Part shown: one piece after another, positions 42,281 through 51,291 of the stretch
How the letters are laid out: every line of letters begins with the position of its first letter
How positions within the stretch are numbered: position 1 is the first letter of the stretch
DNA from: DATLNF01 sp046590575
Lineage (GTDB): Bacteria; Actinomycetota; Actinomycetes; BP-191
Direction of reading: 5' to 3'
DNA: 64,000 bases
NCBI GenBank assembly: GCA_046590575.1
Contig: JBKJUS010000184.1
Span: 1 to 64,000 of the forward strand
Notes under the pieces: generated by a model
The model's database searches: none
The model's input: the letters and a program-made list of their open reading frames with translations, nothing else
What the model was told of the DNA's origin: nothing
Program-made: the position numbers and the translations under genes

Positions 42281-43339
42281 GTGGACTTCGCTTTCTCCGA
42301 GGAACAACAGATGCTGCGCGCGGCAGCGCGCGACTTCCTCGAGCGGCGTCTGCCCCTCGAGCACGTCATCGCTCTCGCCGACAGCGAGTCGGCCTGGGAC
42401 CCTTCGTCGTGGCAGCAGGTTCACGCCCTGGGCTGGCTCGGACTCTCAGTGCCGGAGGACCAGGGCGGGGCCGGCATGTCCTTCATCGAGGAGGCGGTGG
42501 TCCTGGAGGAGACCGGGCGCGGTCTCTATCCAGGTCCATACTTCTCGACTGTCGCCCTTGCCCAGCCTCTTTTGGCCGCTGCCGGTGGTGAGCAGCTGGA
42601 CCGGCTGCTCCTCGGCGCCCGCACAACGACCGTCGCGACGAACCCCGACGTCACCGCTGCCGGCGACGTGCTCTGGGGCACGTCACGCCACGTTCCTGAC
42701 CTCGGCGTCGTCGACGATGTGCTGGTCGTCGCTGACGGCGCGGAAGGGCGTGGGGTGTGGCTGGTCGACCTGCACGAGCACCCGGACGTCGTACGCCGCA
42801 CGTCGACGATGGACACGACGCGTCGCCTCGGCGACCTCGTCCTCGACGCGACGCCGGCCACCTTGCTGCTCGAGCCCGCAGCGGCCAGTGTCCCCCTCGC
42901 CACCGCCCGGCTCCGCGGGCTGGCGGGACTGGCCTGCGAGGCGGTCGGGGTCGCGGAGCGATGCCTCGACATCAGCGCCGGCTACGTGAAGGAACGGCAG
43001 CAGTTCGGTCGTCCGATCGGCAGCTATCAGGGTGTCTCACACCGCATCGCCAACATCTATGTCGCCCTTGAGATGGCCCGGTCCCTCGCCTACTGGGCGG
43101 CGTGGTGCGTCAGTGTCGGCGATGAGCAGGCCGCATCGGCGTGCGCTGCCGCGAAGTCTGCTGCAAGCGAGGCAGCAGTCTTCGCCGCCGAGAACGCCAT
43201 TCAGGCGATGGGCGGCATCGGCTTCACCTGGGACCACCCGCTGCACCGCTTCTACAAGCGCGCGCAGTGGATCACGGCGTACGACGGCCATCCGCGCGAA
43301 CACCGCGCAGCACTCGCCGCTTCCTTGCTCGACGCCTGA
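42281..43339 (+). CDS. fadE: Acyl-CoA dehydrogenase, small-type subunit
   Basis: A 352-residue protein from GTG 42281 with GAGAGGA eight bases upstream. It has FSEEQQMLRAAARDFLERRL, LGLSVPEDQGGAG, GYVKERQQFGRPIGSYQGVS (the RxQFGxxIxxxQ signature) and MGGIGFTWDHPLHRFYKRAQ. This shortened form lacks part of the middle beta domain motif seen in full-length enzymes. With the gene before it, it likely forms a heteromer that desaturates a CoA thioester. Confidence 0.92.
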   Translation: MDFAFSEEQQMLRAAARDFLERRLPLEHVIALADSESAWDPSSWQQVHALGWLGLSVPEDQGGAGMSFIEEAVVLEETGRGLYPGPYFSTVALAQPLLAAAGGEQLDRLLLGARTTTVATNPDVTAAGDVLWGTSRHVPDLGVVDDVLVVADGAEGRGVWLVDLHEHPDVVRRTSTMDTTRRLGDLVLDATPATLLLEPAAASVPLATARLRGLAGLACEAVGVAERCLDISAGYVKERQQFGRPIGSYQGVSHRIANIYVALEMARSLAYWAAWCVSVGDEQAASACAAAKSAASEAAVFAAENAIQAMGGIGFTWDHPLHRFYKRAQWITAYDGHPREHRAALAASLLDA

Positions 43340-43346
43340 CCTGGGT

Positions 43347-44141
43347 ATGCGAGGCGACATGGTCCAGGTGGTGGCACATCGAGGTGCCTCGCACGACGTC
43401 GCCGAGCACACACTCGCGGCGTACGAGCGAGCGATCGACGAAGGGGCGGACGCCCTCGAGTGCGACGTACGGCTGACCCGCGACGGCATCTTGGTCTGCG
43501 TGCATGACCGCCGCGTGGATCGCACCAGCAATGGCCGCGGGGTGGTCTCGACGCTAGAACTCGCTGACCTGGCTGAGCTCGACTTCGGCGCGTGGCGACG
43601 GCCAGGCGGGGATGTTCTGCTGACCGCTGGCTGGGAGGAACCTGACCGGGACCGTTCAGGCGTGCTCACCCTGGAACGGCTGATCAGCCTCGCGGCCGAG
43701 GCCCCCCGTCCCATCGAGCTCCATGTGGAGACGAAACACCCCACCCGCTACGCCGGACGGGTCGAGCGCAAGCTGGCTGAGCTCGTCGCCAGCTTCGGTC
43801 CGGCGGGGCCTCGGGTGACCGTCATGAGCTTCGCCCCGGTGGGCCTACGCCGGATGCACGCCTACGCTCCGGGGGTGCCGACCGTGCTGCTGCTCGAGCG
43901 AGTCCCGCGGTGGCTCCGCGACGGGAGCCTGCCGCCACGCGTGTCGATCGCCGGGCCGTCGCTCGAGGTCCTGCGCCGTGATCCGTCCTATGTCGACCGC
44001 GCGCACCAGCAGGGGAACCGGGTCCATGTGTGGACCGTGGACGATCCCGGCGACGTCGACTTCGTGATCGGCCTCGGGGTCGACGCTGTGATCACCAACC
44101 GCCCCCAGGCGGTCCTCACCGCACTCGGAAGGACTTCATGA
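43347..44141 (+). CDS. Glycerophosphodiester phosphodiesterase
   Basis: A 264-residue TIM-barrel protein. VVAHRGASHDVAEHTLAAYE holds the first His and HRGxxxxxPENT-like motif (here EHT). GADALECDVRLTRDG has the Glu/Asp metal ligands and LVCVHDRRVDRTSNGRG the second His. HVETKHPTRYAG and VHVWTVDDP follow. It hydrolyses glycerophosphodiesters to glycerol-3-phosphate. ATG 43359 is an alternative start with GAGG four bases upstream. It overlaps the next gene by four bases (ATGA). Confidence 0.93.
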   Translation: MRGDMVQVVAHRGASHDVAEHTLAAYERAIDEGADALECDVRLTRDGILVCVHDRRVDRTSNGRGVVSTLELADLAELDFGAWRRPGGDVLLTAGWEEPDRDRSGVLTLERLISLAAEAPRPIELHVETKHPTRYAGRVERKLAELVASFGPAGPRVTVMSFAPVGLRRMHAYAPGVPTVLLLERVPRWLRDGSLPPRVSIAGPSLEVLRRDPSYVDRAHQQGNRVHVWTVDDPGDVDFVIGLGVDAVITNRPQAVLTALGRTS

Positions 44142-45223
44142 CGACGCTGCTGCTGCTGGTCGGAACGACCAAGGGACTCTTCCTCTTCACCGGCGACGAC
44201 CGGAGCTCCCTCACCCGAAGTGGTCCGCACTTCCCGGGCCGAGAGGTCTACTCAGCGATCTATGACGACCGGGGCGGGCGTGGCCGGCTGCTCGCGGCCG
44301 CGACGAGCATGCACTTCGGCGCTTCACTCATGTCCTCGGACGACCTCGGCACCACGTGGCACGAGCCAGACGTGCCAATCATCGCGTTCCCGAGCGAGAG
44401 CGGCGCGGCGCTCGCGAACATCTGGCAGCTTGCTCTGGGTCAGCGCGAGGACGATGTCGTCTGGGCCGGAGTCGAACCGGCCGCTCTCTTCCGCTCAGCC
44501 GACGGGGGCGCTTCGTTCGAGCTCGTGCAGGGGCTGTGGGACCACCCGCACCGGCCGCAGTGGCAGCCCGGCGGCGGCGGGCTCTGCTTGCACACCGTGC
44601 TGCCACACCCGAGCGATCCGTCGCGCGTACTGATTGCGATCTCGGCGGCAGGGGTGTACGTCACCGAAGACGGCGGAGAGTCATGGCGGGCCTCCAACAG
44701 CGGCATCCGTGCGGACTTCCTGCCCGATCCACTGCCGGAGTTCGGCCAGTGCGTGCACAAGGTGGCCCGAGATGCCGGCGACGCCGACCGGCTCTACCTC
44801 CAGCACCATTGGGGCATCTACCGCAGTGACGACGGCGGCGCGGCGTGGTCGCCGATCGAGGACGGCGTGCCGTCAACCTTCGGCTTCCCGGTGGTGGCCC
44901 ACCCGCACGACGCGGGCACGGCCTACGTCCTCCCGCTGCACTCGGACATGGTCCGCCTGACCCCGGATGGACAGATCCGGGTCTACCGGACCACAGACGC
45001 CGGGGAGCGCTGGGAGTCGATCTCCGACGGCCTGCCGCAGCGTGACGCGCATGCAACCGTGCTGCGCGACGCCTTCGCAGCCGATGCGCTCGCGCCCGTC
45101 GGACTGTGGTTCGGCACCCGCACTGGCCAGGTCTACGGCTCGGTCGATGAGGGATCGACGTGGCAGCTCGCGGCGGACCTGCTGCCGCCGGTGACCTGCG
45201 TCAAGACCGCGGTGCTGGCCTGA
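44138..45223 (+). CDS. BNR/sialidase-like beta-propeller protein
   Basis: This protein has 361 residues. Asp-box repeats of SSDDLGTTWHEP, SADGGASFELV, TEDGGESWRASN, SDDGGAAWSPI, TTDAGERWESIS and SVDEGSTWQLA are seen, six in all, forming a propeller like VPS10/sortilin-type and exo-sialidase families. No signal peptide is apparent and sialidase arginine triad residues are not evident, so it is not assigned as a sialidase. It is coupled to the GDPD gene and to the MoaD-like gene downstream. Confidence 0.88.
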   Translation: MTTLLLLVGTTKGLFLFTGDDRSSLTRSGPHFPGREVYSAIYDDRGGRGRLLAAATSMHFGASLMSSDDLGTTWHEPDVPIIAFPSESGAALANIWQLALGQREDDVVWAGVEPAALFRSADGGASFELVQGLWDHPHRPQWQPGGGGLCLHTVLPHPSDPSRVLIAISAAGVYVTEDGGESWRASNSGIRADFLPDPLPEFGQCVHKVARDAGDADRLYLQHHWGIYRSDDGGAAWSPIEDGVPSTFGFPVVAHPHDAGTAYVLPLHSDMVRLTPDGQIRVYRTTDAGERWESISDGLPQRDAHATVLRDAFAADALAPVGLWFGTRTGQVYGSVDEGSTWQLAADLLPPVTCVKTAVLA

Positions 45224-45225
45224 GC

Positions 45226-45510
45226 GTGCGCGTCACCGTGCATGTGCCCGGGGTGCTACGCGCACTCTCCGACGGAGAGCGCGTCCTGAGCTTCGAGCTG
45301 ACCGACGGCGCCTCGGTGGGCGAGCTCCTCACTCAACTTGCCGAGCGAGCCCCTGGTCTCCATGCCCGCACCGTCGACGAGCAGGGCGCCGTACGACGGC
45401 ACGTCAACGTCTTTGTCGAGGACGAGAGCATCCGCCGGTTGGACGGGCTTGACACTGTCCTGCGTGACGGTCAGGAGGTGCGGGTGATTCCCGCTGTCTC
45501 AGGGGGGTAA
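45226..45510 (+). CDS. MoaD/ThiS-type ubiquitin-like sulfur carrier
   Basis: A 94-residue protein from GTG 45226, two bases after the propeller gene stop. Beta-grasp pattern VRVTVHVPGVLRALSDGER, VGELLTQLAERAPGL, NVFVEDESIRRLDGLDTVL, and a C-terminal VIPAVSGG. The last two residues are the Gly-Gly that is adenylated and thiocarboxylated in this family. No adenylating partner is in the window. It lies in an operon-like run with the propeller. Confidence 0.9.
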   Translation: MRVTVHVPGVLRALSDGERVLSFELTDGASVGELLTQLAERAPGLHARTVDEQGAVRRHVNVFVEDESIRRLDGLDTVLRDGQEVRVIPAVSGG

Positions 45511-45544
45511 TCTAGGGACGCGCCAGTTATCCGCGGAGGTCGCG

Positions 45545-46192
45545 TTGGAGATCGAACCAGTCCGACCTCGTCTGCGCGGGGTGCTCCATCAGTGGGCCTT
45601 TGCGGCTTTCGGCGGCGGCTGCCTCGCCTTGGTGATCACCGCGGACACGGGCCGCGCGCGGGTGGCGGCGCTTATCTACGCGCTCAGCGTGGTCGGCCTC
45701 TTCGGCACCAGCGCGCTCTACCACCGTCGCACCTGGTCCGACCGCGGGCGTCGCAACATGAAGCGACTCGACCACTCGATGATCTTCGTGCTGATCGCCG
45801 GCACCTACACGCCCTTCGCGATGCTGGTCCTCGAGGGGCGCGCCGCTGCCACCATCCTGATCATCGTCTGGGGCGGTGCCCTGCTCGGCATCGCCAGCAA
45901 GCTGATCTTCCTGGGCGCACCGAAGTGGGTCTCCGCACCGCCGTACCTCGCGCTTGGCTGGGTCGCTGTCGCCTTCCTGCCGCAGCTTGAGGACCGCGCC
46001 GGCCTCGCGACCGTCGTCCTGCTTGCAGTCGGTGGCGGGCTCTACAGCCTCGGCGCGATCGTCTACGCGACCGGACGACCCAACCCCTTCCCCAACGTTT
46101 TCGGCTACCACGAGGTCTTCCACGTGCTCACGATCGTGGCGGCGACCCTGCACTTCATCGCCGTCGGCGCCTTCGCCCTCAACGTCAGCTGA
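45545..46192 (+). CDS. Hemolysin III / PAQR-family membrane protein
   Basis: A 215-residue protein. It starts TTG at 45545 with GGAGG five bases upstream. It has seven predicted helices and the zinc-site marks SALYHRRTW (S...H), RLDHSMIFVLIAGTYTPFAM, and a C-terminal GYHEVFHVLTIVAATLHFIA with HxxxH. This is the YqfA/HlyIII (TrhA) family. Its role is membrane-fluidity homeostasis in related proteins; direct hemolysis is unlikely. Confidence 0.95.
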   Translation: MEIEPVRPRLRGVLHQWAFAAFGGGCLALVITADTGRARVAALIYALSVVGLFGTSALYHRRTWSDRGRRNMKRLDHSMIFVLIAGTYTPFAMLVLEGRAAATILIIVWGGALLGIASKLIFLGAPKWVSAPPYLALGWVAVAFLPQLEDRAGLATVVLLAVGGGLYSLGAIVYATGRPNPFPNVFGYHEVFHVLTIVAATLHFIAVGAFALNVS

Positions 46193-46212
46193 CCCGCACT
46201 AGGCTGCTGGTC

Positions 46213-47166
46213 ATGCGGGCTATCCAGATCACCGAGTTCGGCGGACCTGAGGTGCTGACCGTCACCGACCTGCCCGACCCCGTGCCGCTCGACGGGCAGA
46301 TCGCGATCGACGTGAGCCGGTCCGGCATCAATTTCGCCGACACGCACCAAGCAGAGAACTCCTACCTCGCCCCCCAGGAGCTTCCCCTCGTCCCCGGTGC
46401 CGAGGTCGTCGGACGCACTCCGGACGGCCGGCGGGTCGTCGCGCTTCTCCAAGGCGGCGGGTACGCCGAGAAGGCCGTCGCCTGGCCGATGCTGGCCTTC
46501 GACGTCCCCGACGCGGTGGGCGATGCCGCGGCGCTCGCGCTGGTGCTGCAAGGGATGACGGCGTGGCACCTGTTGCGCACGTCGGCCCGGATGTCACCTG
46601 GTGAGTCCGTCGTCGTGGTCGCCGCTGCAGGCGGCGTGGGCAGCCTCGCTGTTCAGCTGGCGAAGGCCTGGGGAGCTGGTCGGGTCATCGCCACCGCGTC
46701 GAGCGAGGAGAAGCGGGCACTCGCTCTCGACCTCGGTGCGGATGCTGCGGTCGACCCGGACGGCCCCGACCTCAAGGCCGCACTCGAGGAGGCCAACGGC
46801 GGCAAGAAGGTGGACATCGTGCTCGAGATGACCGGCGGCCCCGTCTTCGACGCCTCGCTGGCCGCGCTCGCGCCGTTCGGTCGACTGGTGACCTACGGCA
46901 TGGCCGGCCGGGTGCCGCCGAAGCCGGTCGACGCTCGGGCGCTCGTCGCCCGCAGCCGCGCCGTCATCGGTTTCTGGCTGGCGCACTGCATGACCAAGCC
47001 CTCGATGTTGAGCGGCCCCATGGCCGAGCTGCTCACCATGGTCGCCGACGGCCGGCTCAAGCCGATCCTCGGCGGGGAGTACACCCTGGCCGACGCGGGT
47101 CGGGCGCACGAGGACCTGCGGGCGCGCCGTACGACGGGCAAGCTCGTCCTCGACCCCTCTGCGTGA
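46213..47166 (+). CDS. Zinc-less MDR quinone oxidoreductase
   Basis: This protein has 317 residues. GroES-like N domain (RAIQITEFGGPEVLTVTDL) and a Rossmann domain with VVVAAAGGVGSLAVQLAKAWG, plus SGINFADTHQ. It lacks the zinc-binding cysteines of alcohol dehydrogenases. Quinone oxidoreductase-type NADPH-dependent reduction of quinones or enones is likely. It is followed after one base by a small gene. Confidence 0.93.
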   Translation: MRAIQITEFGGPEVLTVTDLPDPVPLDGQIAIDVSRSGINFADTHQAENSYLAPQELPLVPGAEVVGRTPDGRRVVALLQGGGYAEKAVAWPMLAFDVPDAVGDAAALALVLQGMTAWHLLRTSARMSPGESVVVVAAAGGVGSLAVQLAKAWGAGRVIATASSEEKRALALDLGADAAVDPDGPDLKAALEEANGGKKVDIVLEMTGGPVFDASLAALAPFGRLVTYGMAGRVPPKPVDARALVARSRAVIGFWLAHCMTKPSMLSGPMAELLTMVADGRLKPILGGEYTLADAGRAHEDLRARRTTGKLVLDPSA

Positions 47167-47167
47167 C

Positions 47168-47386
47168 ATGCGGGATGTGACCGGAGGTCCGCACGAACCT
47201 GCCATCTGCTCGGCCAAGGGTTGCCGGGTGCACGCTAGGCACCTTCTCATCTGGAACAACCCGAAGCTGCACACGGTGGACCGAGAGAAGACCTGGGCCG
47301 CCTGCGACGAGCACCGGGACACCCTTGGCTCCTTCCTGAATGTGCGGGGATTCCTGCAGCGGATTGAGGAGATGCCCAGCGAGTAG
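47168..47386 (+). CDS. Small cysteine-containing protein
   Basis: This protein has 72 residues. AICSAKGCRVHARHLLIWNN and TWAACDEHRDTLGSFL contain CxxxxC and CxxH, a possible zinc site. This pattern is common in small conserved actinobacterial proteins that are often misnamed acetone carboxylase; function is unknown. It starts one base after the quinone oxidoreductase gene, so it is part of that operon. Confidence 0.8.
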   Translation: MRDVTGGPHEPAICSAKGCRVHARHLLIWNNPKLHTVDREKTWAACDEHRDTLGSFLNVRGFLQRIEEMPSE

Positions 47387-47419
47387 GAATCTCGCCTCCG
47401 GTGTCGAAACACTGACCCC

Positions 47420-49057
47420 ATGAGACGACCACTGCTCCTGGCCGCCGCAGTCGCCCTGATCGGCGCGACCGCCCCGCTGGCCCGCACCCAGACCAACGCG
47501 CTGTCCGTCGTGGCCGTCGAGGTCTCCAGCCGCGCGGAGGCGGCGTACGTCGCTGCGAACTTCGACGAGACGCACCGCTACCTCCCCGGATTCGTGGAGA
47601 TCGTCGTGCGCCCCGGCGATGAGGAGCGCCTCAAGGCGCTGGGCTATGACTTCGACATCGTCACCGCGGACCTCGTCAAGTCGGAGAACGCCAAGCGCGC
47701 GGCCGCGGGCCCCGCCCCGCTCATCGCGCTGCCCGGTCCGGACCGGTCCGACTACCGCAGGCTCGCGGACTTCAACACCGAGATGAAAGAGCTGGCAGCC
47801 AAGAACCCCGGCATCGTCAAGCTTCTCACCCTGCCGAACAAGACGCTCGAGGGCCGCACCGTCTACGGCCTTGAGATCGCCAGTGACGTCAAGGCCGTCG
47901 ACGGCCGTCCGACCCTCTACATCGACGGCATCCACCATGCCCGTGAGTGGCCGGCGGGCGAGTACCCGATGATCTATGCCCATCACCTGGTCGAGAGCCT
48001 CAAGGCGCGGGACCCACAGATCACCCGGCTAGCCCGGACGCTGCGCTTCGTCATCGTGCCGGTCGTCAACGCCGATGGCTTCGACTTCGCCCGGTCGTCG
48101 CTGGTGGACGCACGAGGTGCCGGTGGCACTCCGCTGGCGATCGTCGGCGCCGAGGCCTACTGGCGCAAGAACCGCCGGTCGCACACGGGTGTCACCACCA
48201 CCGTGCCTGGTGTGGTCCAGCGCAACCTCGACGCCTACGGCACCGACCCGAACCGCAACTACGGCTACAACTGGGGCGACAACAAGGCCGGGTCCTCCTC
48301 GGACAAGACTAACCAGACCTACCGCGGCCCCCAGCCGTTCTCCGAGCCCGAGACGCAGAACGTGCGCTCGCTGCTCCTCGGCCGCCACGCCACCGGCGTA
48401 CTCAGCAACCACACCTACTCCCGGCTCGTCCTAAGGCCCTGGGGCGACACCGACGAGCCGTCACCGGACGAGGCGCTGCTCGAGAGCATCGGCGAGGGCA
48501 TGGCCGAAGCAATGGGTGGTTACCGCAACATCCTCGGCATCGAGCTCTATGTCACGACCGGCACCCTCAACGACTGGGCGTACGGCACATCGGGTTCGCT
48601 GGCGTATGTCCTCGAGCACGGTGATGAGTTCCACCCGGTCTACGGCGACGGACCCGGCGAGGAGTTCCCCGGCGTACTCAGCGCCTTCACCCGGATGGCC
48701 GAAGCCGCCGCCAATCCGCGCAACCACGGCGTCGTCGCGGGCCGGGTCCTCGGCCGTGACGGCCGTCCGGTCCGCGCGAAGATCACCGCGGTCAAGCGCT
48801 TCGAGAACCCGCTGTGGCCGGGCAACCCCTCCGGCAAGAAGACCTTTCCCCACGTCATCGACACCGCGACGCAGGCTGCGGCCAACGGCAGCTTCGCCTG
48901 GCACGTCAACCCGAGCACCCGGCCGGCGATCCAGGCCGCCGGCGGTGTCGAGGCCTACACCGTGACGATCAGCGCGCCCGGTGCCCCGAGCGTCACCCGC
49001 CAGGTCGTCGTCCGCCGGGGGCAGCGGGTCGACCTCGGCACCATCCGGCTCGGCTAG
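47420..49057 (+). CDS. Secreted zinc carboxypeptidase (M14)
   Basis: This protein has 545 residues. A signal peptide comes first (LLLAAAVALIGATAPLA) and then a prodomain (AYVAANFDETHRYLPGFVEI). The M14 domain has zinc ligands in YIDGIHHAREWPAGEY (HxxE) and a third His in VLSNHTYSRLVLRPWG. Substrate Arg is in DPNRNYGYNWG and the catalytic Glu in LAYVLEHGDEFHPVYG. A C-terminal beta-sandwich (KITAVKRF to QVVVRRGQRVDLG) is a carboxypeptidase-regulatory-like domain. It removes C-terminal residues from peptides outside the cell. Confidence 0.95.
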   Translation: MRRPLLLAAAVALIGATAPLARTQTNALSVVAVEVSSRAEAAYVAANFDETHRYLPGFVEIVVRPGDEERLKALGYDFDIVTADLVKSENAKRAAAGPAPLIALPGPDRSDYRRLADFNTEMKELAAKNPGIVKLLTLPNKTLEGRTVYGLEIASDVKAVDGRPTLYIDGIHHAREWPAGEYPMIYAHHLVESLKARDPQITRLARTLRFVIVPVVNADGFDFARSSLVDARGAGGTPLAIVGAEAYWRKNRRSHTGVTTTVPGVVQRNLDAYGTDPNRNYGYNWGDNKAGSSSDKTNQTYRGPQPFSEPETQNVRSLLLGRHATGVLSNHTYSRLVLRPWGDTDEPSPDEALLESIGEGMAEAMGGYRNILGIELYVTTGTLNDWAYGTSGSLAYVLEHGDEFHPVYGDGPGEEFPGVLSAFTRMAEAAANPRNHGVVAGRVLGRDGRPVRAKITAVKRFENPLWPGNPSGKKTFPHVIDTATQAAANGSFAWHVNPSTRPAIQAAGGVEAYTVTISAPGAPSVTRQVVVRRGQRVDLGTIRLG

Positions 49058-49080
49058 CCGTTCCCGGGCAGACTGGCCCG

Positions 49081-49548
49081 GTGGACCCCATCTGGCAGCC
49101 GCTGTCGCCTGCCGTGCTCCGGCTCTGGCGGGCCGGCAGTCTCGCAACGACCGTCGCGCTCGGTCTCGTCGGCGGGGCGATGGCCGCAGCGGCCGGTGGC
49201 CCGGTGGCCGCGGTCGCTGTCGCCGTACCCGCCGCTGTGCTCGGGGCCATGCTGTGGAGGCTGCAAGGGCGGCGCCATGACGCCTGGGGCTATGCCGAGC
49301 GGGCGGCCGACCTGATGCTGCGCCGCGGCCTCCTCGTGCGCCGTACGACGATCGTGCCCTATGGACGGATGCAGTTCGTCGACGTAGCGCAGGGGCCACT
49401 GGACCGCCGTTACGGCATCGCGTCCGTGGTGCTACACACCGCGGCGGCGACGACGGACGCGGTCATCCCCGGATTGCCGGTAGACGAGGCCGAGCGCCTG
49501 CGGGACCGCCTCGCCGAGCTGGGCAAGGCCCGTGCCGCCGGGCTCTGA
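49081..49548 (+). CDS. PH-domain membrane protein, YdbS-like
   Basis: A 155-residue protein from GTG 49081. Two hydrophobic helices (LATTVALGLVGGAMAAAA and VAVAVPAAVLGAMLW) are followed by a bacterial PH (bPH2, DUF304) domain: ADLMLRRGLLVRRTTIVPYG, RMQFVDVAQGPLDRRYGIAS and TDAVIPGLPVDEAERLRDRL. Its C-terminus overlaps the next gene by 17 bases. YdbS/YdbT pairs are common membrane partners of unknown role. Confidence 0.9.
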   Translation: MDPIWQPLSPAVLRLWRAGSLATTVALGLVGGAMAAAAGGPVAAVAVAVPAAVLGAMLWRLQGRRHDAWGYAERAADLMLRRGLLVRRTTIVPYGRMQFVDVAQGPLDRRYGIASVVLHTAAATTDAVIPGLPVDEAERLRDRLAELGKARAAGL

Positions 49549-50836
49549 CGGCTGGCACTCGCTGCATCCGCTCACCCCGGTCCTGCGCAGCGGGCGCTAC
49601 GCCCTTCCGGTGGCCCTCGGCATCGTCCAGACGAGCAACGGGACGGTGAGCCGGACCTACCTGCTGCCGGTCGTCGCTTTCACGGTCGTCGTCGGCGCCG
49701 CGATCGGCTACTTCAGCTGGCGCTTCACCCGCTACCGCATCGCCGCGGACGCACTCGAGCTGGAGTCAGGCGTGTTCCAGCGTCGCCGCCGTCGAGTGCC
49801 GCTCGCCCGCCTCGAGTCGATCGACCTGACGCGCAACCTGCTGGCCAGAGCCTTCGGGCTCGCGGAGCTGCACCTCGAGGCAGTCGGCACCGGAGACTCC
49901 GAGGTCGTGCTGTCCTACCTCGGTGAGGACGACGCGGCCGCGCTTAAGGCCACGCTGCTTGCGCGCCGCGCCGGAGTGGCTCCGGACGCCGCGCCGCCGC
50001 CCGAGGTCGTGCTGGCCGCTGTGCCGGCGCGACCCCTCGTCATCACCGCCTTGCTCGTGCCGGCCGTGTTGCTCGTGGTGTTCATCGCGGTCTCGGTGAC
50101 AGCCGCGTCCTTCTCTCTCCCCGTCGCCGGCGTGGTGGTCGTGGGGGGTGTGCCGGGTCTGCTGGCAATCACGGCGGCCGGCATCGCTCGGCAGGAGTCG
50201 CTCTTCGGCTTCACCGTCGCCGAGGCACCGGACGGGCTGCGCATCCGACGCGGTCTGGTCAACCTGCGCACGCAGACCATCCCGCTGAACCGGGTCCAGG
50301 CAATACGGATCGTCGAGCCGCTGCTGTGGCGACCGTTCGGCTGGGCCCGGGTCTTCGTCGATGTTGCGGGCTATCGGGGCAGTGGACGCAACGCCAGCGA
50401 GCAGACTTCGCTGCTGCTGCCGGTCGCGCCGCGGACCTTGGTGGGGCCCATCCTCGCTCGGGTGCTGCCAGGGCTGGATCTCAGCGCGATACCGCTACGA
50501 GCCGCGCCACCACGCGCTCGGTGGCGAGCGCCGCTGTCCTACAGCCGTCTCGGCACAGCGTGGACTCCGCAGTTTGCCGTCACCCGCCGCGGACGGCTCC
50601 GGCGTCTCACGGACGTCGTACCCCACACGAGGGTGCAGAGCCTGCGGATCACCCAGGGTCCCGTCCAGCGACGGCTCGACCTCGCCACGCTGCACCTGGA
50701 CTCACCGGGATCCACGGTGTCCGCGAAGGCGCTGCACCGCGATGCGCGGGAGGCGGCCGACCTAGCCCAGAAGTCGAGGCAGCTCGACCTACTGGCCGGG
50801 AACCGTGCTGCTCTCACCAGCGTCGAATCGCCATGA
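49532..50836 (+). CDS. PH-domain membrane protein, YdbT-like
   Basis: This protein has 434 residues. It has several helices (LPVVAFTVVVGAAIGYFSW, TALLVPAVLLVVFIAVSV, PVAGVVVVGGVPGLLAITAA) and repeated bPH2 domains: RRRVPLARLESIDLTRNLLA, TIPLNRVQAIRIVEPLLWRP and RGRLRRLTDVVPHTRVQSLR. It pairs with the preceding YdbS-like protein. It overlaps the SSI-like lipoprotein gene by four bases (ATGA). Confidence 0.9.
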   Translation: MPPGSDGWHSLHPLTPVLRSGRYALPVALGIVQTSNGTVSRTYLLPVVAFTVVVGAAIGYFSWRFTRYRIAADALELESGVFQRRRRRVPLARLESIDLTRNLLARAFGLAELHLEAVGTGDSEVVLSYLGEDDAAALKATLLARRAGVAPDAAPPPEVVLAAVPARPLVITALLVPAVLLVVFIAVSVTAASFSLPVAGVVVVGGVPGLLAITAAGIARQESLFGFTVAEAPDGLRIRRGLVNLRTQTIPLNRVQAIRIVEPLLWRPFGWARVFVDVAGYRGSGRNASEQTSLLLPVAPRTLVGPILARVLPGLDLSAIPLRAAPPRARWRAPLSYSRLGTAWTPQFAVTRRGRLRRLTDVVPHTRVQSLRITQGPVQRRLDLATLHLDSPGSTVSAKALHRDAREAADLAQKSRQLDLLAGNRAALTSVESP

Positions 50837-51282
50837 ACCCGGCTCGGATCTGCGTTCCTCTCGTCTGCGTCGCCGTGCTGCTCAGCGGCTGCGCCGCGGA
50901 GTCCGACGACGCCACCACCGTGATCAGCGACGGACCTCGCGACCGATTGAGCGTCACCTTGGCGGCCGACGCACAGGGCAGCGGGCAGCAGACCTGGACG
51001 CTCACCTGCCGGCCGGCCGGCGGGAGCCACCCGGATGCTTCGGCGGCCTGCGCTGCCCTGGCGGCGAGCGCGGACCCGTTTGCCCCCGTGCCGCGCGACG
51101 TGGCCTGCACGGAGATCTTCGGCGGATCGGCGGTGGGCACGATCACCGGCACGCAAGACGGACGTCGGGTCGACGCGCGTTACACCCGCTCGAACGGCTG
51201 CGAGATCAGCCGTTGGGACGCGATCGCAGCCGTATTCCCCGGCGAGATCCCTGGTGCGGCCGGGCCCGGCACGCCGCAGTAG
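50833..51282 (+). CDS. Lipoprotein with subtilisin inhibitor-like (SSI) domain
   Basis: A 149-residue protein. The signal peptide ends in lipobox LLSGC, so Cys19 should be lipidated. The mature domain matches Streptomyces subtilisin inhibitor: LTCRPAGGSHPDASAACAAL, then PRDVACTEIFGGSAVGTITG and the final GCEISRWDAIAAVFP. The SSI P1 Met/Lys loop (VACTEI-type segment in SSI is MVTRxYDP) is not conserved, so inhibitory specificity is uncertain. It is translated with the PH-domain proteins. Confidence 0.85.
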   Translation: MNPARICVPLVCVAVLLSGCAAESDDATTVISDGPRDRLSVTLAADAQGSGQQTWTLTCRPAGGSHPDASAACAALAASADPFAPVPRDVACTEIFGGSAVGTITGTQDGRRVDARYTRSNGCEISRWDAIAAVFPGEIPGAAGPGTPQ

Positions 51283-51291
51283 CGCCTCGCC

